Assembly: GCF_000699445.3 (NCBI RefSeq)
Contig: NC_067200.1
Location: forward strand, 15,506,510 to 15,570,509
From: Schistosoma haematobium
Lineage: Eukaryota; Platyhelminthes; Trematoda; Strigeidida; Schistosomatidae
Length of the DNA: 64,000 bases
Direction: 5' to 3'
Shown: positions 36,991-48,430 of the stretch, piece after piece
How the letters are laid out: the number at the start of each line of letters is the position of its first letter
How positions within the stretch are numbered: position 1 is the first letter of the stretch
Made by a program: the position numbers and the translations under genes
The notes under the pieces: model-generated
Databases searched by the model: none
What the model saw: only the letters and a program-made list of their open reading frames with translations
Told to the model about the DNA's origin: nothing

Positions 36991-37889
36991 TGAACTGCCA
37001 TTATTGTAGAAGTTTATGTACCAAGAGATACACCACATCTATGGGAAATAATGGTATATGGCTGCACAAATCTTGGTTGGGAAAGTGAGACTTGAATCAG
37101 TGATCATTTAGTTGAAACTAGATCTGGAAGATTGCATCCACACCAAAATGACAGGCCTATGGAACGGTGTTCTATGTAGTATTGAGCAACCAAAGAATTT
37201 TACCTGTATGTTTACCAAAGAGAAAAAGTGATAAAATCACTACGACTAAGAACACAATGGTTGAGTGCAGTAACAAAATGAACCGCATAAAGCTTTTTAA
37301 TATTTACCCACTTACGATCATAAAAATACTTCGAAAAAAGAATGTATAAAGCTTAGAACGGTAACTTGCGATTTTTTTGGAAAGGTTGAATCCTGTTAGT
37401 GGGTTTGTTTACTTATGTAATTTGTGAAAGTTACATCTACAGTTTAGGATCATGTATAATAACAATCGTGCGGTATCGAATTTAGATCTTTATCCGTTCA
37501 CTTAGATTGCACTTAGAGTCTTCCATCGGAAACATTTGTAAGAAATCTCTGATCGTCTTACTTAGAACCCGAACTAATTTGTTGAACTGTAATTTTCACG
37601 TGAAAATGATCGGTTAGTAGTCTTTTCATTTTACTAAACGGATGTAGATTAGATTTAGCAGTACATACAAAACTCCCTAACAAACTGTAGGCTTCTTTAT
37701 AAACAGTAGTTATGAAATGTGCTAAAGTGATGTGATGAACACCAAGCACTGAGGTAATCTAAATGGTCTTCCACTTTTTCCAGTGACGTGCAGGTATAAA
37801 ACCTTAAGAGATTATTAGAATCCCTGTTTACAGCAATGCTAAGTGTGAATTTGAAATAGTTTGACGAATTAATTTTAATCCCAAATAGT
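36991..37889. other. No gene recognised
   Basis: A+T-rich sequence between the integrase relic and the tail of the RTE-like element. Short frames on both strands show no recognisable domain. Confidence 0.45.
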
Positions 37890-38237
37890 TTTATTTATTT
37901 ATTTGAACACATAAACATTGGTACAAGAGAGCGCCAATATATGTGCGCCACACAAAACAATGAGAATTTGAAGAGGAAGAAAAAAAGATAAGGAGCGTGA
38001 AAAAAAGGAACAATAACGAAGAGGTTGGTGTAAGGTAGTGTAGTAATAATAATAGTAATAATGAGGGAACGGAAAGGTACGATCAGAAGAAATCTTTCAG
38101 TTAAGGGAGACACAACCACTTTTTATGAAAAAAGTAAAAGAAGGTTACAGCAAGATCGCCACTGGCTTCTATTCTGAGCCATATCTGATAACGTCTCTAG
38201 CCACTGTAGCACCATCTCTCGGACCACAACCAGAGAG

Positions 38238-41040
38238 TCATGAAGCACCGACAGAAGCCTGTCCTTTACATCTTTCTTTCATACCACGACACCATGTCAT
38301 GCACTGACCACCTCTCCGCTTCTTCCAACCAGTCCCAGAGTCGGCGAATAATGCACGATGTGGAATTCTCTGGGACGACATTCGTAGAACATGTCCAAGC
38401 CACCGAAGTCGGTGTTTCAAGATGGTGACATCAGTTGCATTATCATCTCTGTGCCCGAACACACGATGCCGAACCTCTGCATTACTAACATGGTGTTGCC
38501 ACTGGATGTCAGCAATCCTTCGGAGACAACGATGATCGAACACAGAGAGTCTTCTAACGTCCTCAACTCGGAGAGGCCAGGTTTCACAAGCATAAAGCAA
38601 GACTGCTCTCACCGACGCGTTCTAGACCCGACCTTTTGCGGCCAGACTAACATCACGAAGGCGCCAAAGGTGGCCCAGATTGGCATAAGCCGCTCTGGCT
38701 TTCACTATACGTGCATTGATCTCATCACTCACGCCCCCACCAGCACTTATGCAGCTACCCAGATACGCGAACTTCTCAACTACTTCTATCTGCTCACCAT
38801 CCAGGGTGAGTACAGGGTTAGAATCCTGCCAGTCTTGTAGAAGTACTTTGCACTTCGAAGGTGCAAAGCACATACCGTACCTACGGACACTGGTTGCCAA
38901 CTGATTAAGCGCGAATTGCATGTCTTGGGGATTATCGCACAGTAAGACAATATCGTCCGCATACTCAAGGTCGAGAAGTCTTTCTCCAGGCAACAGATCC
39001 ACACCACCATTACTTACATCCATCAGAGCTGTTTCCAGAATGTCATCGATGGCAAAGTTGAAGAGGAATGGTGAGATTGGGCAACCCTGCCTAACCCCAC
39101 TGCTCGAATGGAACAATGGAGAGAGGTGGTTGTATACCCTCACTCTGTTTGAGGCGTTTGTGTATAGGGCTTTTAGGATGTAAATAAACTTCTCAGGCAT
39201 ACTCTTCAATAGAAAATCCCAGGGAACAGTCCTATACAACGAATCGAAGGCAGCCCTGATGTCAAGAAACACTACGATTTTTGGCCTTTGATAAGTATGG
39301 CGGTGTTCTAACATTTGGCGGAGGGTGAAGATATGATCAATACATCCTCGACCAGAACGAAACCCAGCCTGCTCCTCGCGAGTCAATCTTTCTCGGATTT
39401 TGAACAACCTACGAAGTATGACGGAAGCCAATAGCTTGAACGCAATCGGAAGTAGACTTATCCCCCGATAGTTGTTACAGGAACGACGTGAACCCTTTTT
39501 AAAGATAGGGACAACTATCGACTCATTCCATGACGTTGGTATACTCTCTAGTTCCCAAACCTTTGTGAATAACGTCGTCAATTCCTTAGTCAGAAAGTCA
39601 CCACCATCTTTAAAAAGAGCCGGAGGTAAGTCATCTGGGCCAGGTGATTTGTAGCGCTTCAAGAGTTGGAGTTCCTTGCGGACTTCCGCCTCATTTGATG
39701 GATCAGTCGTCACCTGCCATGGAGGGCAGGACAGTCTGACCGATGTTGCCGGAGCAGCAGGCCAGTTGAACTGTCCTTCGAAAAATTCTGCCCATCGTCC
39801 AAGACGTCGATGGATGTTAGTGATTGGCATCCCGTCATCCTCGCAGATTGTTTCGCTCACACCAGACTTCTTGCTGCCAGTGGCTCGGATGAGTTGGAAG
39901 AGCTTCCGGTAATGACCAGATGCAGCTGCTGCTTCCAGCTCATTAGCACGCTCCGACCACCAGGCTTCTCGGTCCTTACGCAAGCTTTGCCCAATTTCCT
40001 TACGTAACATCCTTCGTTTGTGGTCAAACTCACGGTCACCCGGAATAGACCGACGGGTTTCAATGAGTTGTAAGGAGCCTGAAGAAACCCAGTGCCTATG
40101 GGCGGGACGTTTCGCGAACCCACAACTGACTGTACCCGCCATTTTCATGGCTTCATGCAATTGCAATCAATGCTCATCTATTCTTTTCGGTGGAATGGTA
40201 GCTAGCCTAGAAACTAGCTCGGTTCGATACTTACTAGCAACAGAGGTTGCAACCAGCTTGCTAATATCAATCCGTTGATGGCGGTCAGTTCGTTGGCCAC
40301 TGAAAAGTAAGGCAAGATTGGCGCAGACCAAGGCATGGTCAGAGTCCAGATAGGTACTCCAAAAGGAGCGGCAGTCTTGTACACAACCACGCCAGCGGTA
40401 GCTGATCGCGATGTGATCAATCTGAGTCCAGGCTTGGGATGTAGAGGAAGGACGCCAGGTGGCACATCGGCGATGACTGTGCCGAAAGTTAGTGCTAGCC
40501 AGAAACAGGTTGTGGTCTGTGCATAGTTGCAATAGACGGTCCCCGTTATCTGACCTGCGACCAACGAGTCCCGATCGGCCACCTAAACAACTCTCTTCTG
40601 TGCCTAGACGCCCGACCTGAGCATTCAAGTCTCCCGCTAGTACTATAATATCTGTCGAACGCGCTTTCTGGAGAAGAACAGATAACTGGTGGTAAAACTC
40701 ATCCTTGATTGCATCCGGGCTGCAATCTGTCGGGGCATAGGCGGAGATGACGAAAAGAAATCGTTTCTCACGCCGATTTCTTCTCACTTTGATGGAACTT
40801 TCTAATCTAACAGCACATAACCGACTGTTAGTGGGGATCCAATCGATTAGTGCTGCCTCAGCTCTAGCGCTTAGTGGGACACCAACGCCAGCAAGACCAG
40901 ACGAAGATGCCATAGGGTCCCCGGATAAGCGCACGTAAAACAAGCTTTTCGAAGCGACAGATGGAGGTCGAATTTGTAGTACTTCACCAGAGTCTTGAAT
41001 ACGGGTCTCGGATAGACAGCAGACATCGATATTAAGACTT
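38238..41040 (-). pseudogene. RTE-like endonuclease-reverse transcriptase, two in-frame stops
   Basis: One frame runs from 41040 to about 38238. Endonuclease: LSETRIQDSGEV, ISAYAPTDCSPDAIKDEFY, VLAGDLNAQVGR, and LDSDHALV (the SDH-type motif). RT: YKSPGPDDLPPALF, FLDIRAAFDSLYR, GVRQGCPISPFLFNFAIDD, LEYADDIVLLCD (catalytic YADD near 38960), and FAYLGSCISAGGGVSDEIN. The C-terminal tail includes RLRWLGHVLRMSSQRIP. In-frame stops are TGA at about 40167-40169 and TAG at 38619-38621, where relatives have Tyr. Otherwise well preserved, so a fairly young copy. Confidence 0.88.
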
Positions 41041-41259
41041 TATAGCGACTCACGTGCAATTGAGTTTAGTTCAGTCAAGGTCTTTTGTTGACCTATTTAA
41101 TGGACAAAGTCATCCATGATATAACAACTTGTTGTACTATCTTTATTATTATGCTTGTATGAAATACATATGCTTGAATATTGTTTAGCGCCTACGCATG
41201 TATTCATTCTGCTAGCTTCATTATTAACTGCTTAGTCTATTCGCTGACTCATCCATTTT

Positions 41260-41312
<53 letters not shown>

Positions 41313-41524
41313 TTGCACCCATTCACTACTACTACTACAACTACTTGCTACTGCTACAATCGTAGTTCGCTTGCTCATTCATTTTGCCTCTCTGCTGTCT
41401 GGTCCGAATTATCTACTAAATAAACTGTAGTAGCTGCTTCTTTTTGCCTTCTGATTTCAAACATCGTTGAAGATTATACGATAACGGTTCGAGGGTGATT
41501 AATTATCTAAGCACAGCCACTACA
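41041..41524 (+). repeat. 5' LTR
   Basis: 484 bp, matching 46146-46617. Contains (TA)n at 41262-41309. Starts TATAGCGACTCACGTG and ends CACAGCCACTACA. Confidence 0.92.
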
Positions 41525-41528
41525 AAGT

Positions 41529-41545
41529 TGGTAATCCCGACGTGA
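41529..41545 (+). promoter_or_regulatory. Primer-binding site, tRNA-Trp type
   Basis: TGGTAATCCCGACGTGA, four bases after the 5' LTR. It matches 15 of 17 positions of the complement of the 3' end of eukaryotic tRNA-Trp (TGGTGACCCCGACGTGA, from general knowledge). CsRn1-type elements are known to use tRNA-Trp. Confidence 0.75.
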
Positions 41546-41848
41546 GAACGGGAAGCGAATTTCGGCGAAATAATCAAATCCCAAAAATCCGATTCTTTTC
41601 ATCTCAATTTGGATTATCATATGAACTATAATTACAACTGTGGATTTATATTATTTTAATTACACTTACATTATTTCGCAAACATTATTAAACGTGACGA
41701 TTATAATCATAATAAATAACAATTATCCATAAACAATTGATATATTGGTGCAATTTAGTAAGTCTGTTCCATTTTATAAATTGTGCCATTTTTTTATTAT
41801 CATTGTTTTTGCCCGTCTATTCTTCCTTGTGACTGTTAAGTTATTTTC

Positions 41849-44800
41849 GTGTGCTACTTAATTTTTATAAGCATGTCTTATGAAAACACAGTTTCAAGCG
41901 TACAGCAAGCCTCGTCCGTGAGGTCTCTTAACCTTCCTGCCCCTTCTTTTAAAATCACAGACCCAAAACTTTGGTTTATAAGACTTGAAAATTATTTTCT
42001 CGCTAACCGCATTCTTTTGCAAAAGGATAAGTTCGGCCTGACAAGCACACTACTCCCAGACGAAGTAGCTGACAGCGTTCGAGAGGCACTAGCAAAACCA
42101 GACACAGAAAAACCATACGACGTGCTAAAAGAGGCAGTAATTAAAACTCTCTCTCTCAGTGACCAGAAAGCCGTCGAACAACTCCTTAGCCAAGTACAAA
42201 TTGGAGATAGAACCCCATCACAACTAAAAAATTATATGAAAAGTCTACTTGGCGATAGACACATTGACAATAATCTCTTTTACCAACTGTGGCTCCGCCG
42301 ACTCCCGGCAAATATACAGCGGATCCTAGCTGTGGGAGATACGGATGCTGATTTAGACAATATAGCAAAGATAGCCGATAGAATATACGAAAGAAGCAAG
42401 CAAGCAAGCCCTCCACTACACAACGTGACGGTAGACGATAGACTTGATACTCTACAGAAGGAAATAAATGTTTTATGCCGCAAACTCACAGAATTAACGC
42501 AGAGAGAAAAGCCACGAAGGTCATCGCGAGATCGCTCGCGTGAAAGGACCCGGTCAACTTCTAGACGACGCACAACTCCCGCGATATGTTGGTATCATCA
42601 AATGTTCGGCTACAGGGCTAGAAAGTGCCTACAACCTTGTAGATTTAACAGAGCTGGTAACCGATACCCACGAGTATCAATGGCAACGGCATCAACACAC
42701 ATAATGCCTGAAAATAGTCGCCTCTTTTATATACAAGACCAAACCACTGGCGCACAATTCTTAGTTGACACTGGAGCGGAAATTAGCGTAGTACCTCCAT
42801 TTAACGAGGAAAGAAAAAACATTAATCCGTCATTAGTGCTAAGAGCAGCAAACAAATCAGATATTAAGACATATGGTAAACGGAAATTGTCCCTAGATTT
42901 TGGACGTGGCGCTTCATACCGTTGGAACTTTGTCATAGCAGACGTATCGATGCCCATAATAGGCATAGATTTCTTATGTAACTTTGACCTTCTAGTAGAC
43001 TCTAGACGACACAGACTTATAAACGGCAATCAAACCACTTCGATAAGAGGAATACTTACGGAAGCCGTTTCAATGAACCTTGTGATAGATAAAAGTCGTA
43101 ATGATCCATATAAATTGTTGTTAAAAGAGTTCCCTGAACTCGTAAAAGTGACATACAATAAAGCTGATCTCAAACATTCTATTCAGCATCACATAGTAAC
43201 GAATGGTCCACCAATCAATGCAAGACCAAGAAGGTTAGATCCCAAAAGACTAGCCATCGCAAAACAAGAATTCGACAAGCTGATGAGGCTAGGCATCGTA
43301 AGGCCATCGAACAGCCCATGGGCATCCCCGCTACATATGGCCCCGAAAAAGAATGGAGAGGTTAGGCCATGTGGAGATTACAGAGCACTGAACAAACAAA
43401 CAGTAGCTGACAGATACCCTATACCGCACATCCATGATTTCACCTACAGTATAGAGGGCACTACTATCTCGAAGATCAACTTAGTCAGAGCATACTACCA
43501 CATCCCTGTTGCCCCACAAGACATACCGAAGACAGCAGTAACAACCCCATTTGGGCTATATGAATTCCTGCGTATGTCTTTTGGACTGACTAACGTGGCA
43601 CAAACCTTTCAACGGTTTATCGATCAGGTCATTAGAGGTTTACCTGGGGTATACGCGTATATCGACGATTTATTAGTAGCTAGCACCACTAAAGATGAGC
43701 ATATACAACAACTACGGCAATTATTTACGCGACTCAGAGAACATGGCATTTTTATAAATATTGAGAAGTGTGAATTCGGAAAAGAATCTTTACAGTTCCT
43801 AGGTCACAATATAACTTCTCAAGGCATCACACCAATAGCAACAGAAGTCGATGCCATTAGGAATCATCCCCTACCCGACTCATGGAAAAAGTTACGCCGA
43901 TTTCTCGGGTTAATAAATTATTACAGACGATTTATCCCGAATTGTGCGTCAATATTGCAACCATTAACAGACGCGTTACGCGGACACGCACGGACATTCC
44001 AGTTATCACCAGACGCGATTCAAGCATTCGAGAACGCTAAAAAAGCACTAAATAGAGAAGTGACACTAACTAGACGAAAGAGCGAAACACCGTTAGCTAT
44101 CATGACGGATGCATCAGACGTAGCGGTAGGAGCCGTTTTACAACAATTAGTAAAGGGCATATGGGAACCACTCTCATTTTTTTCGAAAAGACTGAATCCG
44201 ACACAAACAAGATATAGTACTTTCGGAAGAGAACTCTTAGCAATTAAACACTTCCGTCATATGGTCGAAGGCATAAATTTTACCGTCTATACAGACCATA
44301 AACCACTAACGAAAGCGTTAAGTGCTAAGCAAGACAATTATTCACCGAGAGAGATCCGACAGCTAGAGTTCATTTCACAGTTCACTTCCGACATACAGTA
44401 CGTTAAAGGACAAGAAAACGATGTGGCCGACGCATTGTCAAGAGCAACGATAAACACACTTATGGCAAGTGGGATTGATTACAACGGTCTGGCAAAGTTA
44501 CAGGAGAGAGACATCGAGTTAAATAAACTCAGATCTGGTGGTACAACATCATTAGTACTCGAAGAGGTGCGGTTCGGCAACACGAAAGTAATTTGCGGTA
44601 CATCAACAGGCCGACCGCGACCATTTATCCCGAAAACGTTGCGACACAAAATATTCGAAAGCATGCACAACATGTCGCACCCGGGAATAAAAGCCACGAT
44701 AAAACTGATCAGCGAACGATTTGTATGGACAAACATGAATCACGATGTACGTAATTGGACACAAGCATGCATGAAATGCCAAAAAGTCAAAGTACATCGC

Positions 44801-45793
44801 CATACTAGCTCTGCAGTGGGTCCGTTTTCACACCCAGACACTAGATTTGAACATATACACATCGATATTGTAGGCCCACTGCCTGTTTCAAATGGATACA
44901 ATTATATCTTTACATGCATTGACAGGTTTACACGATGGCCAGTAGCAGTACCGATAAAAGACATCTCAGCTGAAACGGTAGCCAAAACCCTAATTGAAAA
45001 TTGGATTTCTTACTACGGCGTGCCAACAATTATCACAACTGATAGAGGAGCACAATTCGAAAGTCGACTCTTTCAACAGCTTACAGAACTCCTCGGTATT
45101 AAACGAATTCGAACGACATCGTACCATCCAATGGCAAACGGAATGGTCGAACGCCTACATAGGCAATTAAAAGCGTCCCTTACAGCCGTCATTGTTAACA
45201 ACGATTGGTCTAATAAACTTCCTCTAGTAATGTTAGCTCTAAGAGCAACAATTAAGCAAGACATGGGATGTTGTCCAGCCGAGTTGGTATACGGAACTAC
45301 TCTACGGTTACCCGGAGAATTTTTCACTCCAAGTAAAGGTGTTCCGACTGATGTAACCGGCTATGTGCAACGCCTGAGAAAACACATGAGCGACTTAAAA
45401 ATAACACCTCCCAGACCACAACGACGACGAGTATTCATACCACAAGAACTGCATAACAGCACTCACGTATTCATTAGAAGAAACAAAGTACAACCACCTC
45501 TACAACCGAGTTACGATGGCCCATTTAAAGTGATAGAGATGACGAATAAAACAGTTACCATAGAGAAAGCTGGGAAGACAGATGTAATTAGCATCGATCG
45601 AGTAAAGCCAGCTTTTATCGATAGCGATATTCAATCAACAAGTACAAACTCCTCTAAGATGGTCACACCGGCGAAACACGAGTCGCAAGAATCAATGACG
45701 TTAACGCAACAAAAAGACAAGACTACGATAACAACAAGATCTGGCCGCAGAGTAAGATGGCCCCAACAATATGTCGCTACGATTTTTTATTAA
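41849..45793 (+). CDS. Gag-Pol polyprotein, intact
   Basis: 1,314 codons with no stop. Gag covers residues 1 to about 265, with a basic Arg/Ser stretch and a CHCC box (C247, H250, C260, C264) instead of the usual CCHC. Protease DTGAE begins at D307. RT YIDDL has Y604, D606 and D607. RNase [10 protein letters not shown] has D754. The integrase has a His/Cys finger ([10 protein letters not shown]...CMKC) and a D,D35E triad at D1006, D1065 and E1101. It ends in [13 protein letters not shown] second ATG at 41873 (MSYENTVSS) may be the true start. Gag and Pol share one frame, so no frameshift is needed. No envelope gene. Confidence 0.95.
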   Translation: MCYLIFISMSYENTVSSVQQASSVRSLNLPAPSFKITDPKLWFIRLENYFLANRILLQKDKFGLTSTLLPDEVADSVREALAKPDTEKPYDVLKEAVIKTLSLSDQKAVEQLLSQVQIGDRTPSQLKNYMKSLLGDRHIDNNLFYQLWLRRLPANIQRILAVGDTDADLDNIAKIADRIYERSKQASPPLHNVTVDDRLDTLQKEINVLCRKLTELTQREKPRRSSRDRSRERTRSTSRRRTTPAICWYHQMFGYRARKCLQPCRFNRAGNRYPRVSMATASTHIMPENSRLFYIQDQTTGAQFLVDTGAEISVVPPFNEERKNINPSLVLRAANKSDIKTYGKRKLSLDFGRGASYRWNFVIADVSMPIIGIDFLCNFDLLVDSRRHRLINGNQTTSIRGILTEAVSMNLVIDKSRNDPYKLLLKEFPELVKVTYNKADLKHSIQHHIVTNGPPINARPRRLDPKRLAIAKQEFDKLMRLGIVRPSNSPWASPLHMAPKKNGEVRPCGDYRALNKQTVADRYPIPHIHDFTYSIEGTTISKINLVRAYYHIPVAPQDIPKTAVTTPFGLYEFLRMSFGLTNVAQTFQRFIDQVIRGLPGVYAYIDDLLVASTTKDEHIQQLRQLFTRLREHGIFINIEKCEFGKESLQFLGHNITSQGITPIATEVDAIRNHPLPDSWKKLRRFLGLINYYRRFIPNCASILQPLTDALRGHARTFQLSPDAIQAFENAKKALNREVTLTRRKSETPLAIMTDASDVAVGAVLQQLVKGIWEPLSFFSKRLNPTQTRYSTFGRELLAIKHFRHMVEGINFTVYTDHKPLTKALSAKQDNYSPREIRQLEFISQFTSDIQYVKGQENDVADALSRATINTLMASGIDYNGLAKLQERDIELNKLRSGGTTSLVLEEVRFGNTKVICGTSTGRPRPFIPKTLRHKIFESMHNMSHPGIKATIKLISERFVWTNMNHDVRNWTQACMKCQKVKVHRHTSSAVGPFSHPDTRFEHIHIDIVGPLPVSNGYNYIFTCIDRFTRWPVAVPIKDISAETVAKTLIENWISYYGVPTIITTDRGAQFESRLFQQLTELLGIKRIRTTSYHPMANGMVERLHRQLKASLTAVIVNNDWSNKLPLVMLALRATIKQDMGCCPAELVYGTTLRLPGEFFTPSKGVPTDVTGYVQRLRKHMSDLKITPPRPQRRRVFIPQELHNSTHVFIRRNKVQPPLQPSYDGPFKVIEMTNKTVTIEKAGKTDVISIDRVKPAFIDSDIQSTSTNSSKMVTPAKHESQESMTLTQQKDKTTITTRSGRRVRWPQQYVATIFY

Positions 45794-46131
45794 TGATCTA
45801 CTATTTTAAATATTAGTTATAACTTCCACTTCATTGTATACACACGCATTATTAAGCTCATGTTATACGCTATAAAACTCAACGTATCTTATGTACCCTA
45901 ACACTTATTCGTATAATTTTTGTTTAAAATGTAAAGCAATACCGCATTCCTCCTATTTATTGCTATTATTTTTTATAACCTCACGGACAGGCACAAACCA
46001 AATGTACAGCACACACTAACTTCATCTTAATTTTGTACAAACCATTTTTTTTTTTAAAACGACTGTAACTACCCCACTCAGTTTACTATTTTTTTGTGCA
46101 AACACAGACATTTTTCCATATATCTTTGTTT

Positions 46132-46143
46132 GCAGGGGGAGCT
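46132..46143 (+). promoter_or_regulatory. Polypurine tract
   Basis: GCAGGGGGAGCT directly upstream of the 3' LTR, the position expected for the plus-strand primer. Confidence 0.7.
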
Positions 46144-46145
46144 AT

Positions 46146-46367
46146 TATAGCGACTCACGTGCAATTGAGTTTAGTTCAGTCAAGGTCTTTTGTTGACCTA
46201 TTTAATGGACAAAGTCATCCATGATATAACAACTTGTTGTACTATCTTTATTATTATGCTTGTATGAAATACATATGCTTGAATATTGTTTAGCGCCTAC
46301 GCATGTATTCATTCTGCTAGCTTCATTATTAACTGCTTAGTCTATTCGCTGACTCATCCATTTTCCT

Positions 46368-46405
<38 letters not shown>

Positions 46406-46617
46406 TTGCACCCATTCACTACTACTACTACAACTACTTGCTACTGCTACAATCGTAGTTCGCTTGCTCATTCATTTTGCCTCTCTGCTGTCTGGTCCGA
46501 ATTATCTACTAAATAAACTGTAGTAGCTGCTTCTTTTTGCCTTCTGATTTCAAACATCGTTGAAGATTATACGATAACGGTTCGAGGGTGATTAATTATC
46601 TAAGCACAGCCACTACA
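46146..46617 (+). repeat. 3' LTR
   Basis: 472 bp, identical to the 5' LTR apart from a shorter (TA)n block with one TA-to-CA change at the points compared. Confidence 0.92.
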
Positions 46618-46852
46618 ACTTTCCAAAGACATAGCCATCCCTATCTGTTGTCCAACCTGCATAAGTGTGCGAACGTTGAAGGCAGCCAGTTTGAATGGTG
46701 CACGTGGTTTCAGATAAACTGCTTCTGTACTCATATCCAGTGGTAACGTACAATTTTTAACCGGACAGTGACTCGAGAACGTCTAGATACAGTGGAATTT
46801 CCACCAAAGACGAGCCGCTGTATAAGTATAAAAGAGGGTGAATAATGTGGTA

Positions 46853-46914
<62 letters not shown>
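46853..46914. repeat. (AAT)n microsatellite
   Basis: About 20 AAT units at the 5' border of the split RTE-like element. Poly-Ile and poly-Leu frames here are artefacts. Confidence 0.95.
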
Positions 46915-46915
<1 letters not shown>

Positions 46916-46974
46916 TTGATTGTTATTCGAAGCGAGAAAAGTAGTTTCCATAGATATAGAGAGTTCATTATTTG

Positions 46975-47365
46975 CGTGTGAGCTGCGATACTGCCCGGGT
47001 GCCCAGACCGAAGCAGGTGGTTTTCTTAAGGGGCCACACCCCGAGCCTTTGACCTAATGGTCTAACCCACAAGGCAGTGGAGCATCGTAAGGAGATGCAG
47101 TCCCATGGTATCCGGTGACCAACAGTTGGTTCATACGCCATTTGTTCCCGCAGGATACTAGAGCTCATGTGCACCATTGGTTTGGGATCCGGTTAAAGCG
47201 CCGGACATTCGCTTTTCGTCCTCTCATTTTCGTAAACAACACCGCCACGAGAAGGCAATGAGTAGGACTTCCCTGGCAGAGGCTGTATACGCGTGACCGT
47301 GTGAGAGTATTTCGAGAGGGAGGGCGAGCCCACCCCGCTCTCGGTCGTACCGGGGCATTTGCAAC
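46975..47365. repeat. SINE-like dispersed repeat
   Basis: Homologous to the reverse complement of 51068-51512 and to 30040-30290. It is G+C richer than the surroundings. I see no convincing tRNA promoter boxes, so SINE is a working label only. Confidence 0.7.
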
Positions 47366-48430
47366 TTCTAGTCTGAGATCTGTGTTGATGACGAAACGCA
47401 GTATCATGTTTTAAAAAGGTAAACTCTTGGTGTGAACATATACTGTTCATCGTTTGTATTTGCTAAGAGTGTCATATCCTTAAAAACCACATCGGAACTA
47501 GGAGTTGTCGTTATTGGTTCAAAACACATCATTAACATCCAGTACTGGCCTCATCATGGTTTTTTCTTTTAATTCCACATAATTCACTAAAATATTTTTT
47601 TCTTATTTCCTGAACGTTTTTATGTTATTCCACTTGACAGTCAAAATATCCAGAGAAGAAGCGGATTTGTGCAATGCATTCACAAAATGCATACGTCACG
47701 ATTCTGGGTACAATGGTTTCTATCTACAACCGATGCACAAATGTAGCTCCGTAAGTATTTCAATACCAATAATATGTCTTGTATTCGAGCTAAATGATAC
47801 CATATTTGACTCACCTAGCTGAAAGGAAATCAAGACAAATAGTAGGACAAATTTACCATTCACATTCATTACTAACTTGTTCTCTCCAGTTATTTGAATT
47901 TTTCTAAATCAGTCTCAATCGGGGATGACGAGCAACAGTCTAACTAAACATGGTTTCACGAATAGTCTCCCAATAATTGTTGAGCATGTTGCGGCGTAAA
48001 AAAGACTAATGTTGGGTGTAATTTGTAAAGTTTACAAGTGTTGTAACTTATAGATGAATGACAGCTGAAGTTTTTTTTCTACAAACTAATTAGAGGTATG
48101 ACTAACTATCTTTTCACCCTAAGGATTATTTACGAAGTTGCGTAAACATGCAAGTTTCTCTATAGCTGTTTTTTGCTAAAGATAACTGATAAATATTTTT
48201 TGCGATACTGTATTTAACCTTATATCGCGGTATAACTGTAACAATAAGAGTTTAAGCTCATTCATGCAATTTTTCCTCACTAACAAAATTTATTCAGTGT
48301 TCTTAATTAGCTGATAATAGTTTCTCTAACAGTCTCTCAAAGAATATCAAAATTATTGGTAGATTATGCATTCGCGTTTGAGATAAGTTATATTAAGGAC
48401 TTGGCTTTCAGGTTAATTTGCGCTTCGAAT
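47366..48430. other. Intergenic or intron sequence apart from exon 47641-47750
   Basis: No element recognised here other than the FBXO9 exon. Confidence 0.45.
47641..47750 (+). CDS. FBXO9: FBXO9 exon before the F-box
   Basis: Acceptor CCACTTGACAG, donor GTAAGT, 110 nt. In the phase that joins the F-box exon it reads [20 protein letters not shown], then a short Tyr/Asn/Gly-rich stretch and CSS. Human FBXO9 has ADLLSYFQQQLTF...LESSQIHIS at the same distance from the F-box. Similarity is modest; splice sites and phase are the main support. Confidence 0.7.

Larger units (their letters stand above)
41041..46617 (+). mobile_element. Full-length Ty3/gypsy LTR retrotransposon (CsRn1/Boudicca-like)
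   Basis: The 5' LTR (41041-41524) and 3' LTR (46146-46617) are almost identical. The difference noticed is the length and one base of an internal (TA)n tract. LTR ends are TATAG...CTACA. Target-site duplication ACTT is at 41037-41040 and 46618-46621. A primer-binding site follows the 5' LTR and a purine tract precedes the 3' LTR. One uninterrupted Gag-Pol frame fills the middle. The Cys-His box of CHCC type and the tRNA-Trp-like primer site are traits of the CsRn1 clade known from trematodes. Nearly identical LTRs and an intact frame imply recent insertion. Confidence 0.93.
37890..46850 (-). mobile_element. RTE-like non-LTR element (family B), split by a gypsy insertion
   Basis: The minus-strand element has its 3' AAAT-repeat tail at about 37890-37905 and its RT and endonuclease up to 41040. 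The 5' end of the endonuclease frame lies on the far side of the LTR element, at 46618-46760 (FKLAAFNVRTLMQVGQQ). Removing 41041-46617 and one ACTT copy restores a continuous frame across the insertion point, proving that the pieces are one element. Its 5' limit near 46850 is approximate, just before the (AAT)n tract. Confidence 0.85.

Noticed and set aside
42186..45327. Minus-strand frames of 66-100 codons
   Set aside because: Antisense shadows of the intact Gag-Pol gene.
46757..46968. Poly-Ile and poly-Leu frames
   Set aside because: Translations of the (AAT)n tract.
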